Numbered from the stretch's first letter, positions 1 through 11,691 are shown. The stretch: 60,198 nucleotides of DNA from Dehalococcoidales bacterium (GCA_016926115.1 JAFGPF010000060.1:1-60198), one strand, 5' to 3'. The notes: a model not told the origin generated them from the sequence alone. Translations and numbers: made by a program.

Positions 1-9
1 TAAGAAGGT

Positions 10-85
10 TGGCAGGAGTGAGAGGACTCGAACCCCTGACCGGCGGTTTTGGAGACCGCTGCTCTACCAACTGAGCTACACTCCT
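10..85 (-). tRNA. tRNA-Trp (anticodon CCA)
   Basis: The minus strand folds as a complete cloverleaf. The acceptor stem AGGAGTG pairs with CACTCCT (79-85 with 14-20). The anticodon loop CTCCAAA gives CCA, and the T-arm has GGTTCGAGTCC. The discriminator is G, and a CCA tail is encoded at 10-12. Confidence 0.96.
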
Positions 86-96
86 TCGCCAGTAAA

Positions 97-126
97 ATTA
101 TATGTCATTATAACACGGTGGCGCAA
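97..126 (-). promoter_or_regulatory. Candidate promoter of tRNA-Trp
   Basis: Read on the minus strand, TTGCGC (121-126) is followed after 18 bp by a perfect TATAAT (97-102), 12 bp upstream of the tRNA 5' end. A second TATAAT lies at 107-112. The -35 is weak. Confidence 0.5.
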
Positions 127-167
127 GATTACGAGAGAAATTGTGTATATGATATACTGTTTGGCAT

Positions 168-566
168 ATGGATAATATCGGCTATTGCGGCGACGACTGC
201 AATCAATGCCCGCGGTACCTGGCGACGCAAAGCGGCGACGAAGAACGGTTTAAAAAGGTAGCCGAAATGTGGCGTACGGTCGGCTGGCGGTATACACTGG
301 AACCGCCGCAGAAGCAGGTCTGTTACGGCTGTGATTCTCTGGAAATATGCGAACCCGGGATTAGGGATTGCGTCATGGCAAAGGGGCTGGACAGCTGCGG
401 GAAATGCGCGGACTACCCCTGCGAGAAACTGGTCAGGATATTCGAGAATAACCGGAGGGAAGCCGCCATCTGCAAGAAAAAGTTCTCAAAAGAGGACTAC
501 GAGATATTCCAGCGGGCGTTCTTTGATAAGAAGAAGCGACTTGATGAAATGCACCGGAGTTTTTAG
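168..566 (+). CDS. DUF3795 cysteine-rich protein
   Basis: This 132-aa protein opens with YCGDDCNQCPRYLAT and carries further cysteine pairs (CYGCDSLEICEPGIRDC, CGKCADYPCEKL). That is the spacing of DUF3795 proteins, small cysteine-rich proteins common in anaerobes that may bind a metal or Fe-S cluster; their function is unknown. The cysteines are seen; metal binding is inferred. No Shine-Dalgarno precedes the ATG. A TATACT hexamer at 153-158 would place transcription start only a few bases before the ATG, so the mRNA may be leaderless. It diverges from tRNA-Trp and has its own short unit ahead of the pyrimidine operon. Confidence 0.8.
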   Translation: MDNIGYCGDDCNQCPRYLATQSGDEERFKKVAEMWRTVGWRYTLEPPQKQVCYGCDSLEICEPGIRDCVMAKGLDSCGKCADYPCEKLVRIFENNRREAAICKKKFSKEDYEIFQRAFFDKKKRLDEMHRSF

Positions 567-599
567 ACAATTTTTAGCAATTTTCCTACGAACTATACC

Positions 600-628
600 T
601 TGTTCCACTATCCCCTTTCTGCTATAAT
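600..628 (+). promoter_or_regulatory. Promoter of the pyrimidine operon
   Basis: A perfect -10 TATAAT (623-628) lies 17 bp downstream of TTGTTC (600-605). It predicts transcription starting near 635, just before the PyrR-binding leader. The -35 is a partial match. Confidence 0.65.
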
Positions 629-661
629 GTAACAAACACGACAAAGGAGCCAAATCAAAGA

Positions 662-746
662 CCTTTAAATCCAGTCCGGTGAGGCTGGCAAGGGAACCCA
701 GAGGAATACGTATAACCGCCACCTCTTGCCAGCCGAAGGCAGGAGG
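662..746 (+). promoter_or_regulatory. PyrR-binding leader with Shine-Dalgarno-sequestering switch
   Basis: Positions 673-686 read AGTCCGGTGAGGCT, an exact match to the PyrR-binding loop consensus ARUCCNGNGAGGYU, closed by CCAG (671-674) and CTGG (685-688). Two exclusive hairpins follow. 683-692 GGCTGGCAAG is perfectly complementary to 725-734 CTTGCCAGCC. 722-730 CCTCTTGCC pairs with 738-746 GGCAGGAGG, which contains the pyrR Shine-Dalgarno. If UMP/PyrR holds the first loop, the middle pairing is lost and the ribosome site is hidden. The same hairpin is followed by TTTT, so a contribution from transcription termination is possible. Confidence 0.82.
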
Positions 747-753
747 TTTTATT

Positions 754-1353
754 ATGCCTGTAAAAATTGTCATGACGGCGGAGGACATCCGCCGCACCCT
801 CGCCCGCATTGCCCATGAAATTATCGAGCACAACAAGTCGACCGATCACCTGATACTGGTGGGACTGCACACCCGCGGCGTGCCGCTCGCCCGGCGCCTG
901 GCGAAAAGCATCGAAGGCTACGAGAGTGCCAGGCTGTTAGTCGGGGCGCTGGACTTCAGCCTCTATCGCGACGATGTTGATAACTCGAACGGCAAATCAG
1001 CACTTCAGCGCACCGACATCCCGTCCGATATCAACGGCAAGTCGGTGGTGCTCGTCGATGACGTACTCTACACGGGGCGCAGCATCCGCGCCGCCATGGA
1101 CGCCGTCATCGACCTGGGCCGCCCGCGCTCCATACAGCTGGCGGTACTCGTCGACCGCGGCCACCGCGAAATGCCCATACGCGCGGACTACGTCGGCAAG
1201 AACATCCCCAGCGCCCGCCACGAGGACATCCAGGTACGGCTGGCGGAAACCGACGGCGTCGACGAAGTAGCCATTATCCGCCCATCCAACGGCAAACATT
1301 CCAACGGCAGGCGTGAGAAACTGGAACCAGTCAGCGGTGGGAAGGAGGAGTGA
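754..1353 (+). CDS. pyrR: Bifunctional pyr operon regulator / uracil phosphoribosyltransferase PyrR
   Basis: PyrR senses UMP/UTP and binds pyr leader RNA; many members also convert uracil plus PRPP to UMP. The 199-aa protein shows the family opening ([18 protein letters not shown]), the [10 protein letters not shown] loop and the PRPP-binding signature [13 protein letters not shown] around residue 100. The ATG at 754 was chosen because AGGAGG at 741-746 sits 7 nt upstream; an in-frame start farther upstream would lie inside the leader RNA. The C-terminal ~25 residues ([18 protein letters not shown]) extend beyond the usual end of the family. Its stop overlaps the pyrB ribosome site, suggesting coupled translation. 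Confidence 0.95.
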   Translation: MPVKIVMTAEDIRRTLARIAHEIIEHNKSTDHLILVGLHTRGVPLARRLAKSIEGYESARLLVGALDFSLYRDDVDNSNGKSALQRTDIPSDINGKSVVLVDDVLYTGRSIRAAMDAVIDLGRPRSIQLAVLVDRGHREMPIRADYVGKNIPSARHEDIQVRLAETDGVDEVAIIRPSNGKHSNGRREKLEPVSGGKEE

Positions 1354-1355
1354 CC

Positions 1356-2759
1356 ATGAGTCCGAGAAGCAGGAGCCTGGTGACTATCGACGACCTTTCC
1401 AACGGCGAAATTGTGGCGCTCTTCAAGCTCGCCGATGAGATGTCGGGGAAGATGAAAGAGCAGCACGGTCTGTGCCAGGGCAAAATCATGGCGAGCCTGT
1501 TCTTCGAGCCGAGCACCCGCACCAGATTATCCTTCGAAGCTGCTATGCACCGTCTCGGCGGCAGCGTAATTACCGTTTCCGAAGCCAGCGGCACGTCTTT
1601 CGCCAAGGGCGAAAGCATCGCGGACATGGCGAGAGTGGTCGGCGGTTATGCAGATATCATCGTCATCCGCCATCCCTGGGAAGGGGCGGCGCGCGTCGTG
1701 GCAGATTACGCCGGCGTCCCGGTGATAAACGCCGGCGACGGCGGGCACCAGCACCCCACCCAGACCCTCTGCGACCTCTATACAATTCAGAAGGAAAGAA
1801 AGGGCATCAAGGGACTGAAAATCGCGCTGTGGGGTGACCTTAAATACGGGAGGACAATCCACTCGCTGATTTTCGCCCTCGCCAAGTTCGGGGCGGACAT
1901 CCTCTTCTGCCCGAGTCCGGGACTGGAGGTGCCCCAGCACGTCATCGATAAGCTCATCAACGAGTACGGGGGCGACCTTGAAAAGCTCGACTCCAGCGAC
2001 CAGAGAGCCAGGGAAAACCTCTTCCCGCTGGACGCCATCTACACCACCCCCAGCAGTCCCCACCAGCTGGCGATGATGCCGGATATCAGCGTGCAGGTCG
2101 AGCTGAAGGAAGGCGTGGACGCCCTCTACGTTACCCGACCCCAAAAGGAGAGGTTCGACGCCGGAGAGGAAGGCGCGGAACTGAAGAACAGGTACCCGGT
2201 GGTGGATAAGAAGCTGCTCCGTGACAAGGCATTCCGCAAGACCCTGGTCATGCACCCGCTGCCCAGGGTGGACGAGCTAGCGTATGAAGTCGATGGCGAT
2301 GAACGCAGCATGTACTTCAAGCAGGCGAGCCGGGGTGTGCCCGTCAGGATGGCATTGCTCGCGTTCCTGCAGGGGGCAAGGGTGCTCGATGTCACCAAGG
2401 AGGACACGCCGCCACCGGTAGACTACCCCGTTTACTGCCATGATATAACCCCGGTATGCCCCAATCCCAAGTGCGTATCGATACAGGCTACCGAAACTAA
2501 ATATCTCAAGCCGGAGTTCAAAATAGTAAAAACGCAGCCGCTGACGCTACGGTGCGTCTACTGCGAGCACGGCTTCGAGCCGAAATACGTCGCCAGCACG
2601 GACTGGCACGAGGGAAAACTGGATACCAAGAAATACCACGACGCGGACAGCCACTGGGCGCGGACCATCCGGCCGGAGAACCTGATTGTTTTTAACACGG
2701 CGAAGGAAGCAGAGGCCCACGGCTTCAAGCCCAGTCATTACACGGGAGGACATCATTAA
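1356..2759 (+). CDS. pyrB: Aspartate carbamoyltransferase catalytic chain fused to a PyrI-type zinc domain
   Basis: It makes carbamoyl-aspartate from carbamoyl phosphate and aspartate, the committed step of pyrimidine synthesis. Residues ~1-345 are a full ATCase: FFEPSTRTRLSFE binds carbamoyl phosphate, then GDGGHQHPTQ and VMHPLPRVDE. After a short linker comes VCPNPKCVS and LRCVYCEHGF, matching the Cx4C...Cx2C zinc module of the regulatory chain PyrI. The nucleotide-binding (allosteric) half of PyrI is absent. A ~50-aa tail (RPENLIVFNTAKEAEAHGFK) resembles an Ada-like metal module without cysteines. ATG 1356 has GGAGG 7 nt upstream; GTG 1350 is the alternative. Confidence 0.93.
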   Translation: MSPRSRSLVTIDDLSNGEIVALFKLADEMSGKMKEQHGLCQGKIMASLFFEPSTRTRLSFEAAMHRLGGSVITVSEASGTSFAKGESIADMARVVGGYADIIVIRHPWEGAARVVADYAGVPVINAGDGGHQHPTQTLCDLYTIQKERKGIKGLKIALWGDLKYGRTIHSLIFALAKFGADILFCPSPGLEVPQHVIDKLINEYGGDLEKLDSSDQRARENLFPLDAIYTTPSSPHQLAMMPDISVQVELKEGVDALYVTRPQKERFDAGEEGAELKNRYPVVDKKLLRDKAFRKTLVMHPLPRVDELAYEVDGDERSMYFKQASRGVPVRMALLAFLQGARVLDVTKEDTPPPVDYPVYCHDITPVCPNPKCVSIQATETKYLKPEFKIVKTQPLTLRCVYCEHGFEPKYVASTDWHEGKLDTKKYHDADSHWARTIRPENLIVFNTAKEAEAHGFKPSHYTGGHH

Positions 2760-2762
2760 ATA

Positions 2763-4082
2763 ATGGCAGATGCATTACTGATACGGGGCGGCAGGATTAT
2801 CGACCCCTCGCAGGATATCGATAAGACCGCCGACTTGCTGATAAAAGACCGGAAAATCGCCTGGCTGGGCGAAGGCGCACCGCCCGAAGCGGACTATGCC
2901 GTCCTGAATGCCGGAGGGCTGATTGTCTGCCCCGGCTTCATCGACCTTCACTGCCATCTACGGCAGCCGGGCGACGAGGACAAGGAGACAATCGCCACAG
3001 GTACGCGGGCGGCGGCGCGGGGCGGTTTTACCACCGTCTGCTGCATGCCCAACACCAGGCCACCGCTGGATAACGAATCGATGATTAGCTACGTGAAAAC
3101 GGTAGCGACCAACGAAAGCCCCATTCGCGTGCTTCCCATAGGCTGCGTGACGGTCGGGCGGCAGGGGGAAGAACTCGTCGACATGAGCGAGCTGGAGATG
3201 GCGGGGGTAGTCGCCTACAGCGACGACGGCTCACCGGTGGTCAGCGCCGAAGCCATGCGGCAGGCGCTGGCGTACAGCCGGGACTTTCACCGCCCGATAA
3301 TCGACCACTGCGAGAACCTGTTCCTGACCCAGGGCGGACAGATAAACGAGGGAGTCGTCTCGCTGGAACTGGGACTACGCGGTATACCGACCGACGCCGA
3401 GGAACTGTTCGTCAAGCGGGATATCGACCTCGCCCGCGAGACCGGCGGTCATTTGCATATCGCCCACGTCAGCACGGAAGGCTCGGCGGACCTTATCCGC
3501 GCCGCCAAGGAAGAAGGCATACACGTCACGGCGGAGGTCACCCCACATCACCTCACCCTCACCGAGGACGCGGTACTGAAATATAAAACGTACGCCAAGG
3601 TCAACCCGCCTCTGCGGACGAAACGCGATACCGTCGCCCTGCTGCGGTCGCTGAACGACGGCGTCATCGACATCGTGGCGACGGACCACGCCCCCCACAC
3701 CGACGCCGACAAAGAATGCGAGTTCACACAGGCGGCATTCGGCATCAGCGGTTTCGAGACGGCGCTGGGGAGTCTGGCGGGGCTCATTTTCAACAGCGAG
3801 TTGAGCCTGGAGACACTCGTGGCCGCGCTGACGGTCGGCCCGGCGCGGGTGCTGGGCTATGAAAAGCTCGGCACGCTGGAAATCGGCGCCCCCGCGGACG
3901 TGACGATATTCGACCTTCATAAAGAATGGACGGTCGATAGGTCGCAGTTTATATCCAGGGGCAGGAACACCCCGCTGAACGGACAAACCTTAAAGGGCAA
4001 GGTCATGGCGACCATCTGCACGGGGAGTCCGGCCTACATGGACGAAACGATGAAAATAGAAACGAGAGAAGAGAATGGCTAA
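2763..4082 (+). CDS. pyrC: Dihydroorotase
   Basis: This zinc amidohydrolase cyclises carbamoyl-aspartate to dihydroorotate in the cytoplasm. The 439-aa protein is a class I dihydroorotase: HCHLRQPGDEDKET carries the first two metal histidines and GFTTVCCMPNT follows. YSDDGSP, IDHCEN, HIAHVST and VATDHAPHT supply the remaining metal and catalytic positions, so all expected active-site motifs are present. It begins 3 bp after the pyrB stop and its last codons overlap the carA start by 8 bp, so the genes are co-transcribed and probably translationally coupled. Confidence 0.95.
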   Translation: MADALLIRGGRIIDPSQDIDKTADLLIKDRKIAWLGEGAPPEADYAVLNAGGLIVCPGFIDLHCHLRQPGDEDKETIATGTRAAARGGFTTVCCMPNTRPPLDNESMISYVKTVATNESPIRVLPIGCVTVGRQGEELVDMSELEMAGVVAYSDDGSPVVSAEAMRQALAYSRDFHRPIIDHCENLFLTQGGQINEGVVSLELGLRGIPTDAEELFVKRDIDLARETGGHLHIAHVSTEGSADLIRAAKEEGIHVTAEVTPHHLTLTEDAVLKYKTYAKVNPPLRTKRDTVALLRSLNDGVIDIVATDHAPHTDADKECEFTQAAFGISGFETALGSLAGLIFNSELSLETLVAALTVGPARVLGYEKLGTLEIGAPADVTIFDLHKEWTVDRSQFISRGRNTPLNGQTLKGKVMATICTGSPAYMDETMKIETREENG

Positions 4083-5166
4083 GGCAGCGATACTGGTACT
4101 GGCGGACGGCTCGGTGTACGAAGGCTACTCATTCGGGGCGGATACGGATACGGTCGGGGAGGCTGTCTTCAACACGAGCATGGCGGGCTACCAGGAAATG
4201 CTTACCGACCCCTCCTACGCCGGCCAGATTCTGATACCCACCTACCCGCTCATCGGGAACTACGGCACCAACGATGGAGATGACGAGTCGCGGCGGATAC
4301 AGGTCAAGGGGTTCGTCGTGCGGGAGGAGTGCGACCTGCCCAGTCATTACCTGAACAAGAAGACCATCCACGAATACCTGGCAGAGGGGGGCATACCGGG
4401 CATCTGGGGCGTGGACACCCGCGCTATTACCCGCAAGCTGCGGTCGTCGGGGGTCATTATGGGCATGATTACGTCGACGCTGACGTCTGCCGAGGCTCTG
4501 AAAGCGATTAAGAACGCGCCCAATTATGGAGAACTGGATTTCGTTAAAGACGTCACCACGGAAAAATCGTACGAGTGGCAGAACAGCAGTGAAGCCAAAT
4601 ACCATGTGGTCGCGCTGGACTGCGGGCTGAAATACAATATTTTAAGACTGCTGGCGCAGCACGGCTGCCGGGCTACGGTCATTCCGTGTACGACTTCCGC
4701 CCGGGAAATTCTGGCGCTGAAGCCGGACGGTATTTTACTATCGCCGGGACCCGGCGACCCCGCCCTGCTGGACTATATCGTCGGGAACGTGAAGAAACTG
4801 GTCGTAAAAAAGCCGGTCATGGGCATCTGCCTGGGCAACCAGCTCATCGCCCGGGCTTACGGGGGCAAGTGCTTCAAGCTCAAGTTCGGCCACCGCGGCG
4901 GCAACCACCCGGTGCGGGAGCTGGCGACGGGGCGTATACACATCACCGCCCAGAACCACGGCTACGCGGTCGACCCCGATTCTATCGGGAGCGAGCTTGA
5001 GGTGACGCACATAAATTTAAACGACAACACCGTGGAGGGCCTGCGTCACAGGGAACTGCCGGTCTTTTCCATCCAGTACCACTCGGAAGCGTCGCCGGGC
5101 CCGCTGGACAACGTGTATTTATTCAAGAAGTTCGTGGATAACATGGAGGGGCAAAAGGGAGTATAG
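4075..5166 (+). CDS. carA: Carbamoyl phosphate synthase small subunit (glutaminase)
   Basis: CarA hydrolyses glutamine and channels ammonia to CarB for carbamoyl phosphate synthesis. The 363-aa length is typical. The N-terminal half has the CarA-specific FNTSMAGYQEMLTDPSYAGQ. The C-terminal half is a class I amidotransferase with the nucleophile in MGICLGNQLIA and the catalytic His/Glu in SIQYHSEASPGP. It overlaps pyrC by 8 bp. In most operons carB follows directly; here about 1.95 kb of unrelated DNA separates the two subunits. Confidence 0.95.
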   Translation: MAKAAILVLADGSVYEGYSFGADTDTVGEAVFNTSMAGYQEMLTDPSYAGQILIPTYPLIGNYGTNDGDDESRRIQVKGFVVREECDLPSHYLNKKTIHEYLAEGGIPGIWGVDTRAITRKLRSSGVIMGMITSTLTSAEALKAIKNAPNYGELDFVKDVTTEKSYEWQNSSEAKYHVVALDCGLKYNILRLLAQHGCRATVIPCTTSAREILALKPDGILLSPGPGDPALLDYIVGNVKKLVVKKPVMGICLGNQLIARAYGGKCFKLKFGHRGGNHPVRELATGRIHITAQNHGYAVDPDSIGSELEVTHINLNDNTVEGLRHRELPVFSIQYHSEASPGPLDNVYLFKKFVDNMEGQKGV

Positions 5167-5175
5167 AGGGATTTT

Positions 5176-5565
5176 ATGCTGCCCTATAATAAAAAGCTGA
5201 AAGAGCCAGCCAGAAAGCTGCGAGAAAATATGACTGATGCGGAAAAGTGTCTATGGTCAAGGCTCCGGTCGAAACACCTCGGCTATATGTTTAGCCGGCA
5301 GAAACCCATAGGTGATTATATCGTAGATTTTTATTGCCATAAAGCCAGACTGGTGGTAGAAGTGGATGGTGGGCAGCACTTTACGGTGGATACGGCAAGC
5401 AACGACAGGGTGAGAGACGAATACATGAGAAGTCTCGGACTTACAGTATTGAGGTTTTCTAATTCGGATGTTATGAAAAATACTGATGGCGTTACGGAGA
5501 CAATATATAAGTTCTTGGAGAAAAACCCCCTTAATCCCCCTTTACGAAAGGGGGACAAAAGATAG
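5176..5565 (+). CDS. DUF559 (Vsr/MTES-type) endonuclease-like protein
   Basis: This 129-aa protein has the DUF559 layout: RKLRENMTDAEKCLWSRLR, FSRQKPIGDYIVDFYC, and a PD-(D/E)xK-like core LVVEVDGGQHF followed by RDEYMRSLGLTVLRFSN. The fold is related to very-short-patch repair endonucleases; the substrate is unknown. It sits 9 bp after carA, in the middle of a housekeeping operon, which fits the habit of DUF559 genes to occur as isolated insertions. Its last ~13 residues (NPLNPPLRKGDKR) are encoded by an interspersed palindromic repeat, so the C-terminus was probably replaced when that repeat arrived. Confidence 0.85.
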   Translation: MLPYNKKLKEPARKLRENMTDAEKCLWSRLRSKHLGYMFSRQKPIGDYIVDFYCHKARLVVEVDGGQHFTVDTASNDRVRDEYMRSLGLTVLRFSNSDVMKNTDGVTETIYKFLEKNPLNPPLRKGDKR

Positions 5566-5710
5566 GGTGATAAGCGATGAACTTAAAGGGAAAATGCCAT
5601 CGTCTCCCTTTGGTAAAGGGAGATGAGAGAGGGTTTTAGTACTCCCCCTCTCCTGTCCTTCCAAAGAGGGACCTTACCAGGAGAGGGGGAACGAGGGAGT
5701 GAGGTAAGAG
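5525..5710 (+). repeat. Cluster of three C/T-rich palindromic repeats
   Basis: Three perfect stems lie in succession: CCCCCTTT/AAAGGGGG (5536-5543 with 5547-5554), TCTCCCTTT/AAAGGGAGA (5603-5611 with 5615-5623) and CCCCCTCTCCTG/CAGGAGAGGGGG (5644-5655 with 5678-5689). Related sequences occur near 29,940 and 44,930. They look like REP/MITE-type interspersed repeats. The first overlaps the end of the DUF559 gene and the third ends at the ribosome site of the next gene. Confidence 0.75.
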
Positions 5711-5712
5711 AA

Positions 5713-6963
5713 ATGGATAAAAAAAGAGCACTAAAGTTACTAAAGCAAAAAAGCAAAGAGGCAGTATATATAGCGTCACTTCCATACAACAACAATGAAT
5801 ATGTGCCTTGGCGGAGGAATATTGAGGATATTTTAGAATCGGCCTTCGGTTTTAGCTCGACTGAATATAAGAGGGTTGCTGACGTTCACGTTACAATGAA
5901 GGGAACGCGTGCTGTTGTTCAGAGAGCTTATGTAAAACTGATACACAGAATACAACTTGAAGCCAATTCAATAATACAAAAACATGAAATATTAGTTATT
6001 GAAACAGAACCAGAAAAGAAACAAGATGTAAAAGATACTACAATATCGCCAATTAAGCTTTTTGATATAATGCAGTTTCACCCTAAAGTTTTAGAGGCAA
6101 GTAGGCCTTGCTTTGTTACTGAAAACTATCGTGAGGCGATCCTTAATGCTTTTATCGCTTTGATAACCTATATAAAAGAAATTACTGCTCTTGACCTAGA
6201 TGGTGATGATTTAATGAACCAAGTATTCTCATTTAACTACGATAAAGAAAAAAAGGTGATTACCAAATATCCAATTATACGTATTAATGAATTGAGTAAC
6301 CAAACAGAAAGAGACGAACAACAAGGGTTAATGTTTCTTTGCAAAGGTGCAGCAGCAGGTATTAGAAATCCAAAAGCTCACACACTTATTGCCCAAACGA
6401 ACCCATTACAAACTCTAGAATATCTTTCTCTTGCGAGTCTACTTATTAGAAGAGTTGAAGAAAGCAAAGTAGTAAAAGCAAAACCACCCAGAAAACGGTG
6501 GAATTTAGAAAAATTCCTCGCTGATGCCGAAACTAAATGTATGCCAGAAAAAGTTGAGATAATGAAAAAGCTCATTGATTTTACTAAGGCTAATTCTGAT
6601 GCCGGTATTCTCTGGGGAAGTGGGGCAAAGTATGGCTCTTTCGCCTTTCAGAAACTTATTAATAATAAAGCTACTTCTATTTTCCAGATATATACTGATG
6701 GCACTCTTTTCTTATACTTCCAACCTTTAAAGAATAAAGGTATAACTGAAGCTGTATTGTATCGGTTTAGATTGAATGTGAATAAAATCCCAGGCGTAAA
6801 TATTGCTGAAAGCGTAATTGCTGATAAAAACAAATGCGGCTCTTTAAGTCTAAATATTCTATCAAATCCTTTAAATTTAGACATTTTTCTGAAAGCCATT
6901 TTATCATTATGTTCAGATATAGAGTTTGTTAAGGAGCACCCAATTGCCACAAAAACCATCTAA
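5713..6963 (+). CDS. TIGR02391 / Hypoth_Ymh family protein
   Basis: The C-terminal half (about residues 105-250) carries the Ymh signature: FHPKVLEASRPCF, NYREAILNAFIAL, a DGDDLMNQVF segment, then GIRNPKAH and LEYLSLASLLIRRVEE. The family is of unknown function and is often found near restriction or defence genes; a defence role here is only a guess. ATG 5713 has GAGGT 7 nt upstream. The gene is visibly much more AT-rich than its neighbours and uses A/T-ending codons, indicating transfer. The last ten residues ([10 protein letters not shown]) and the stop codon are read from a duplicated copy of the carB ribosome site and start, in another frame, so the native C-terminus is lost or altered. 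Confidence 0.75.
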   Translation: MDKKRALKLLKQKSKEAVYIASLPYNNNEYVPWRRNIEDILESAFGFSSTEYKRVADVHVTMKGTRAVVQRAYVKLIHRIQLEANSIIQKHEILVIETEPEKKQDVKDTTISPIKLFDIMQFHPKVLEASRPCFVTENYREAILNAFIALITYIKEITALDLDGDDLMNQVFSFNYDKEKKVITKYPIIRINELSNQTERDEQQGLMFLCKGAAAGIRNPKAHTLIAQTNPLQTLEYLSLASLLIRRVEESKVVKAKPPRKRWNLEKFLADAETKCMPEKVEIMKKLIDFTKANSDAGILWGSGAKYGSFAFQKLINNKATSIFQIYTDGTLFLYFQPLKNKGITEAVLYRFRLNVNKIPGVNIAESVIADKNKCGSLSLNILSNPLNLDIFLKAILSLCSDIEFVKEHPIATKTI

Positions 6964-7002
6964 AGTCCTAATCATCGGCAGCGGGCCTATCATCATCGGG
7001 CA
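6931..7002 (+). repeat. 72-bp direct repeat, copy 1 (displaced carB 5' end)
   Basis: This copy matches 7112-7183 at 70 of 72 positions. It contains the carB Shine-Dalgarno (AAGGAG), the TTG start and the first ~20 codons, then runs into a palindromic element. It would translate to a decoy peptide stopping at 7144, so it is a truncated carB fragment. Confidence 0.92.
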
Positions 7003-7111
7003 ATTTTACTGTCATTCTGAGGGAGAGAAGCGACCGAAGAATCCGTTTTCTGCGGGAATGGCTACGGATGCTTCGCTGCGCTCAAGCATGACAATGGCAG
7101 AGACAGCGAAA
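7003..7111 (+). repeat. 109-bp palindromic interspersed element
   Basis: The element has imperfect inverted ends, TGTCATTCTGAG near 7010 and CTCAAGCATGACA near 7081-7093, with inner arms AAGCGACCGAAGAATCC and GGATGCTTCGCTGCG. It resembles the TGTCATTCTGAG-type repeats common in environmental genomes. It lies exactly between the two 72-bp carB copies. Confidence 0.72.
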
Positions 7112-7124
7112 AAGGAGCACCCAA

Positions 7125-10378
<3,254 letters not shown>

Positions 10379-10382
<4 letters not shown>

Positions 10383-11200
10383 AGCAGGTAAAAGCCACCA
10401 TCACATCCATTATAGAGGTCATGCCGGAAACATACCTGGTCCGGCTTGATGTCCCGCCGGTAGCCGTTAACGCCAGGCCCGGGCAGTTCGTCATGGTGCG
10501 CTGCGGCGGCAACACCGTGGTGCCACGTCCCCTGAGTATCCACCGGGTGAACGGCGATAACCTGTCGCTGCTGTTCAGCGTGGTCGGGAAGGGCACTCGC
10601 TGGCTCTCACAGCGTAAAAAGGGGGAAAGCCTGGATATCTTCGGGCCGCTGGGAAATGGCTTTTCCATTAATCCGGGCTCTAAGAACCTCCTGCTCGTAG
10701 CCGGGGGCATCGGCATCGCCCCGCTGGTCTTCCTGGCGGTCACCGCCGCCCGGGAAGGTAAAAAGGTAACACTCATCATGGGCGCCCGCTCCTCCGACTG
10801 CCTCCTGCCGGTAGCGGTATCCCAGAAAGAGTTCGACGGGGGAATACGCCCCGACAGCATCAACGTGGTCAACGCCACCGACGACGGTTCGGAGGGGTAC
10901 AGGGGACCGGCGACCGACCTTATTCCCGCCTACCTTGATGAAGTGGACGAGATTTACGCCTGCGGTCCGGTGGAGATGTACCGCACCATGGCGACCAGCT
11001 ACAATAATATATATAAAAAGCCGGTTCAGGTATCCCTGGAGATAATGATGGGTTGCGGCGCGGGCGTCTGCTACGGCTGCACCATCAAGACGAAGAACGG
11101 CTTGAAGCAGGTATGCAAAGATGGGCCGGTGTTCGAGATGGGAGAGGTGGAGTGGGGGGAGTTTAGGGGAGGTTTGACACATATACACCTTCAAATGTAA
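10379..11200 (+). CDS. pyrK: Dihydroorotate dehydrogenase B electron-transfer subunit PyrK
   Basis: PyrK carries FAD and a [2Fe-2S] cluster and passes electrons from dihydroorotate dehydrogenase to NAD+. The 273-aa protein has the ferredoxin-reductase fold: [11 protein letters not shown] and [10 protein letters not shown] bind [20 protein letters not shown] starts the NAD domain, and [13 protein letters not shown] follows. The cluster ligands are in [15 protein letters not shown] plus the Cys in KQVCKDGP. It overlaps carB by 4 bp. The catalytic partner PyrD is not in the window, which is unusual because pyrK and pyrD are normally adjacent. Confidence 0.92.
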
Positions 11201-11256
11201 ACTCATATCCGTAGCTAAGCTTCAGGAAAGACATGATTAAGGAGGAACCCCTACGA

Positions 11257-11691
11257 ATGAAGAAAGTGCTCATCATCTATCATTCCCAGACCGGAAATAC
11301 CGGGGCAATGGCGAAAGCCGTGGTGGAGGGCGCCCTCGCCGGAGGTGCCACCGTCGTGATGAAGAAAGCCGTCGACGCCGATGAAAAAGATATACTTGAC
11401 TGCGACGTGGTCGCCTTCGGCACGCCCAACTACTTCAGCTACATGGCGGGGATGGTCAAGGACTACTTCGACCGAGTCTGGCCGGTTATCCGCGATAAAA
11501 TGGAGAACAAGCCATACGTGGCTTTCGGAAGCTACGGGGGCGGGGGCATGCCAGCTATCGAGAGCCTGGAAAAAATTTGCGACAACATGAGTATGACGCG
11601 CCTCTTCGACAGCATCGGCGTCCAGCGTCAACCGACGCCGGAAAACCTCAAGGCGTGCGAAGAATTGGGAAAAAAAATAGCGGAGTTATAA
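11257..11691 (+). CDS. Flavodoxin / WrbA-like FMN protein
   Basis: A short-chain flavodoxin-fold protein of 144 aa. VLIIYHSQTGNTGAMAKAV is the FMN phosphate-binding loop, followed by VVAFGTPNYFSYMAG and VAFGSYGGGGM around the isoalloxazine. It probably acts as an electron carrier or NAD(P)H:quinone reductase. It follows pyrK by 56 bp and may be read from the same transcript. The ATG at 11257 was chosen because GGAGG lies at 11241-11245; an earlier in-frame ATG would precede this site. Confidence 0.87.
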   Translation: MKKVLIIYHSQTGNTGAMAKAVVEGALAGGATVVMKKAVDADEKDILDCDVVAFGTPNYFSYMAGMVKDYFDRVWPVIRDKMENKPYVAFGSYGGGGMPAIESLEKICDNMSMTRLFDSIGVQRQPTPENLKACEELGKKIAEL

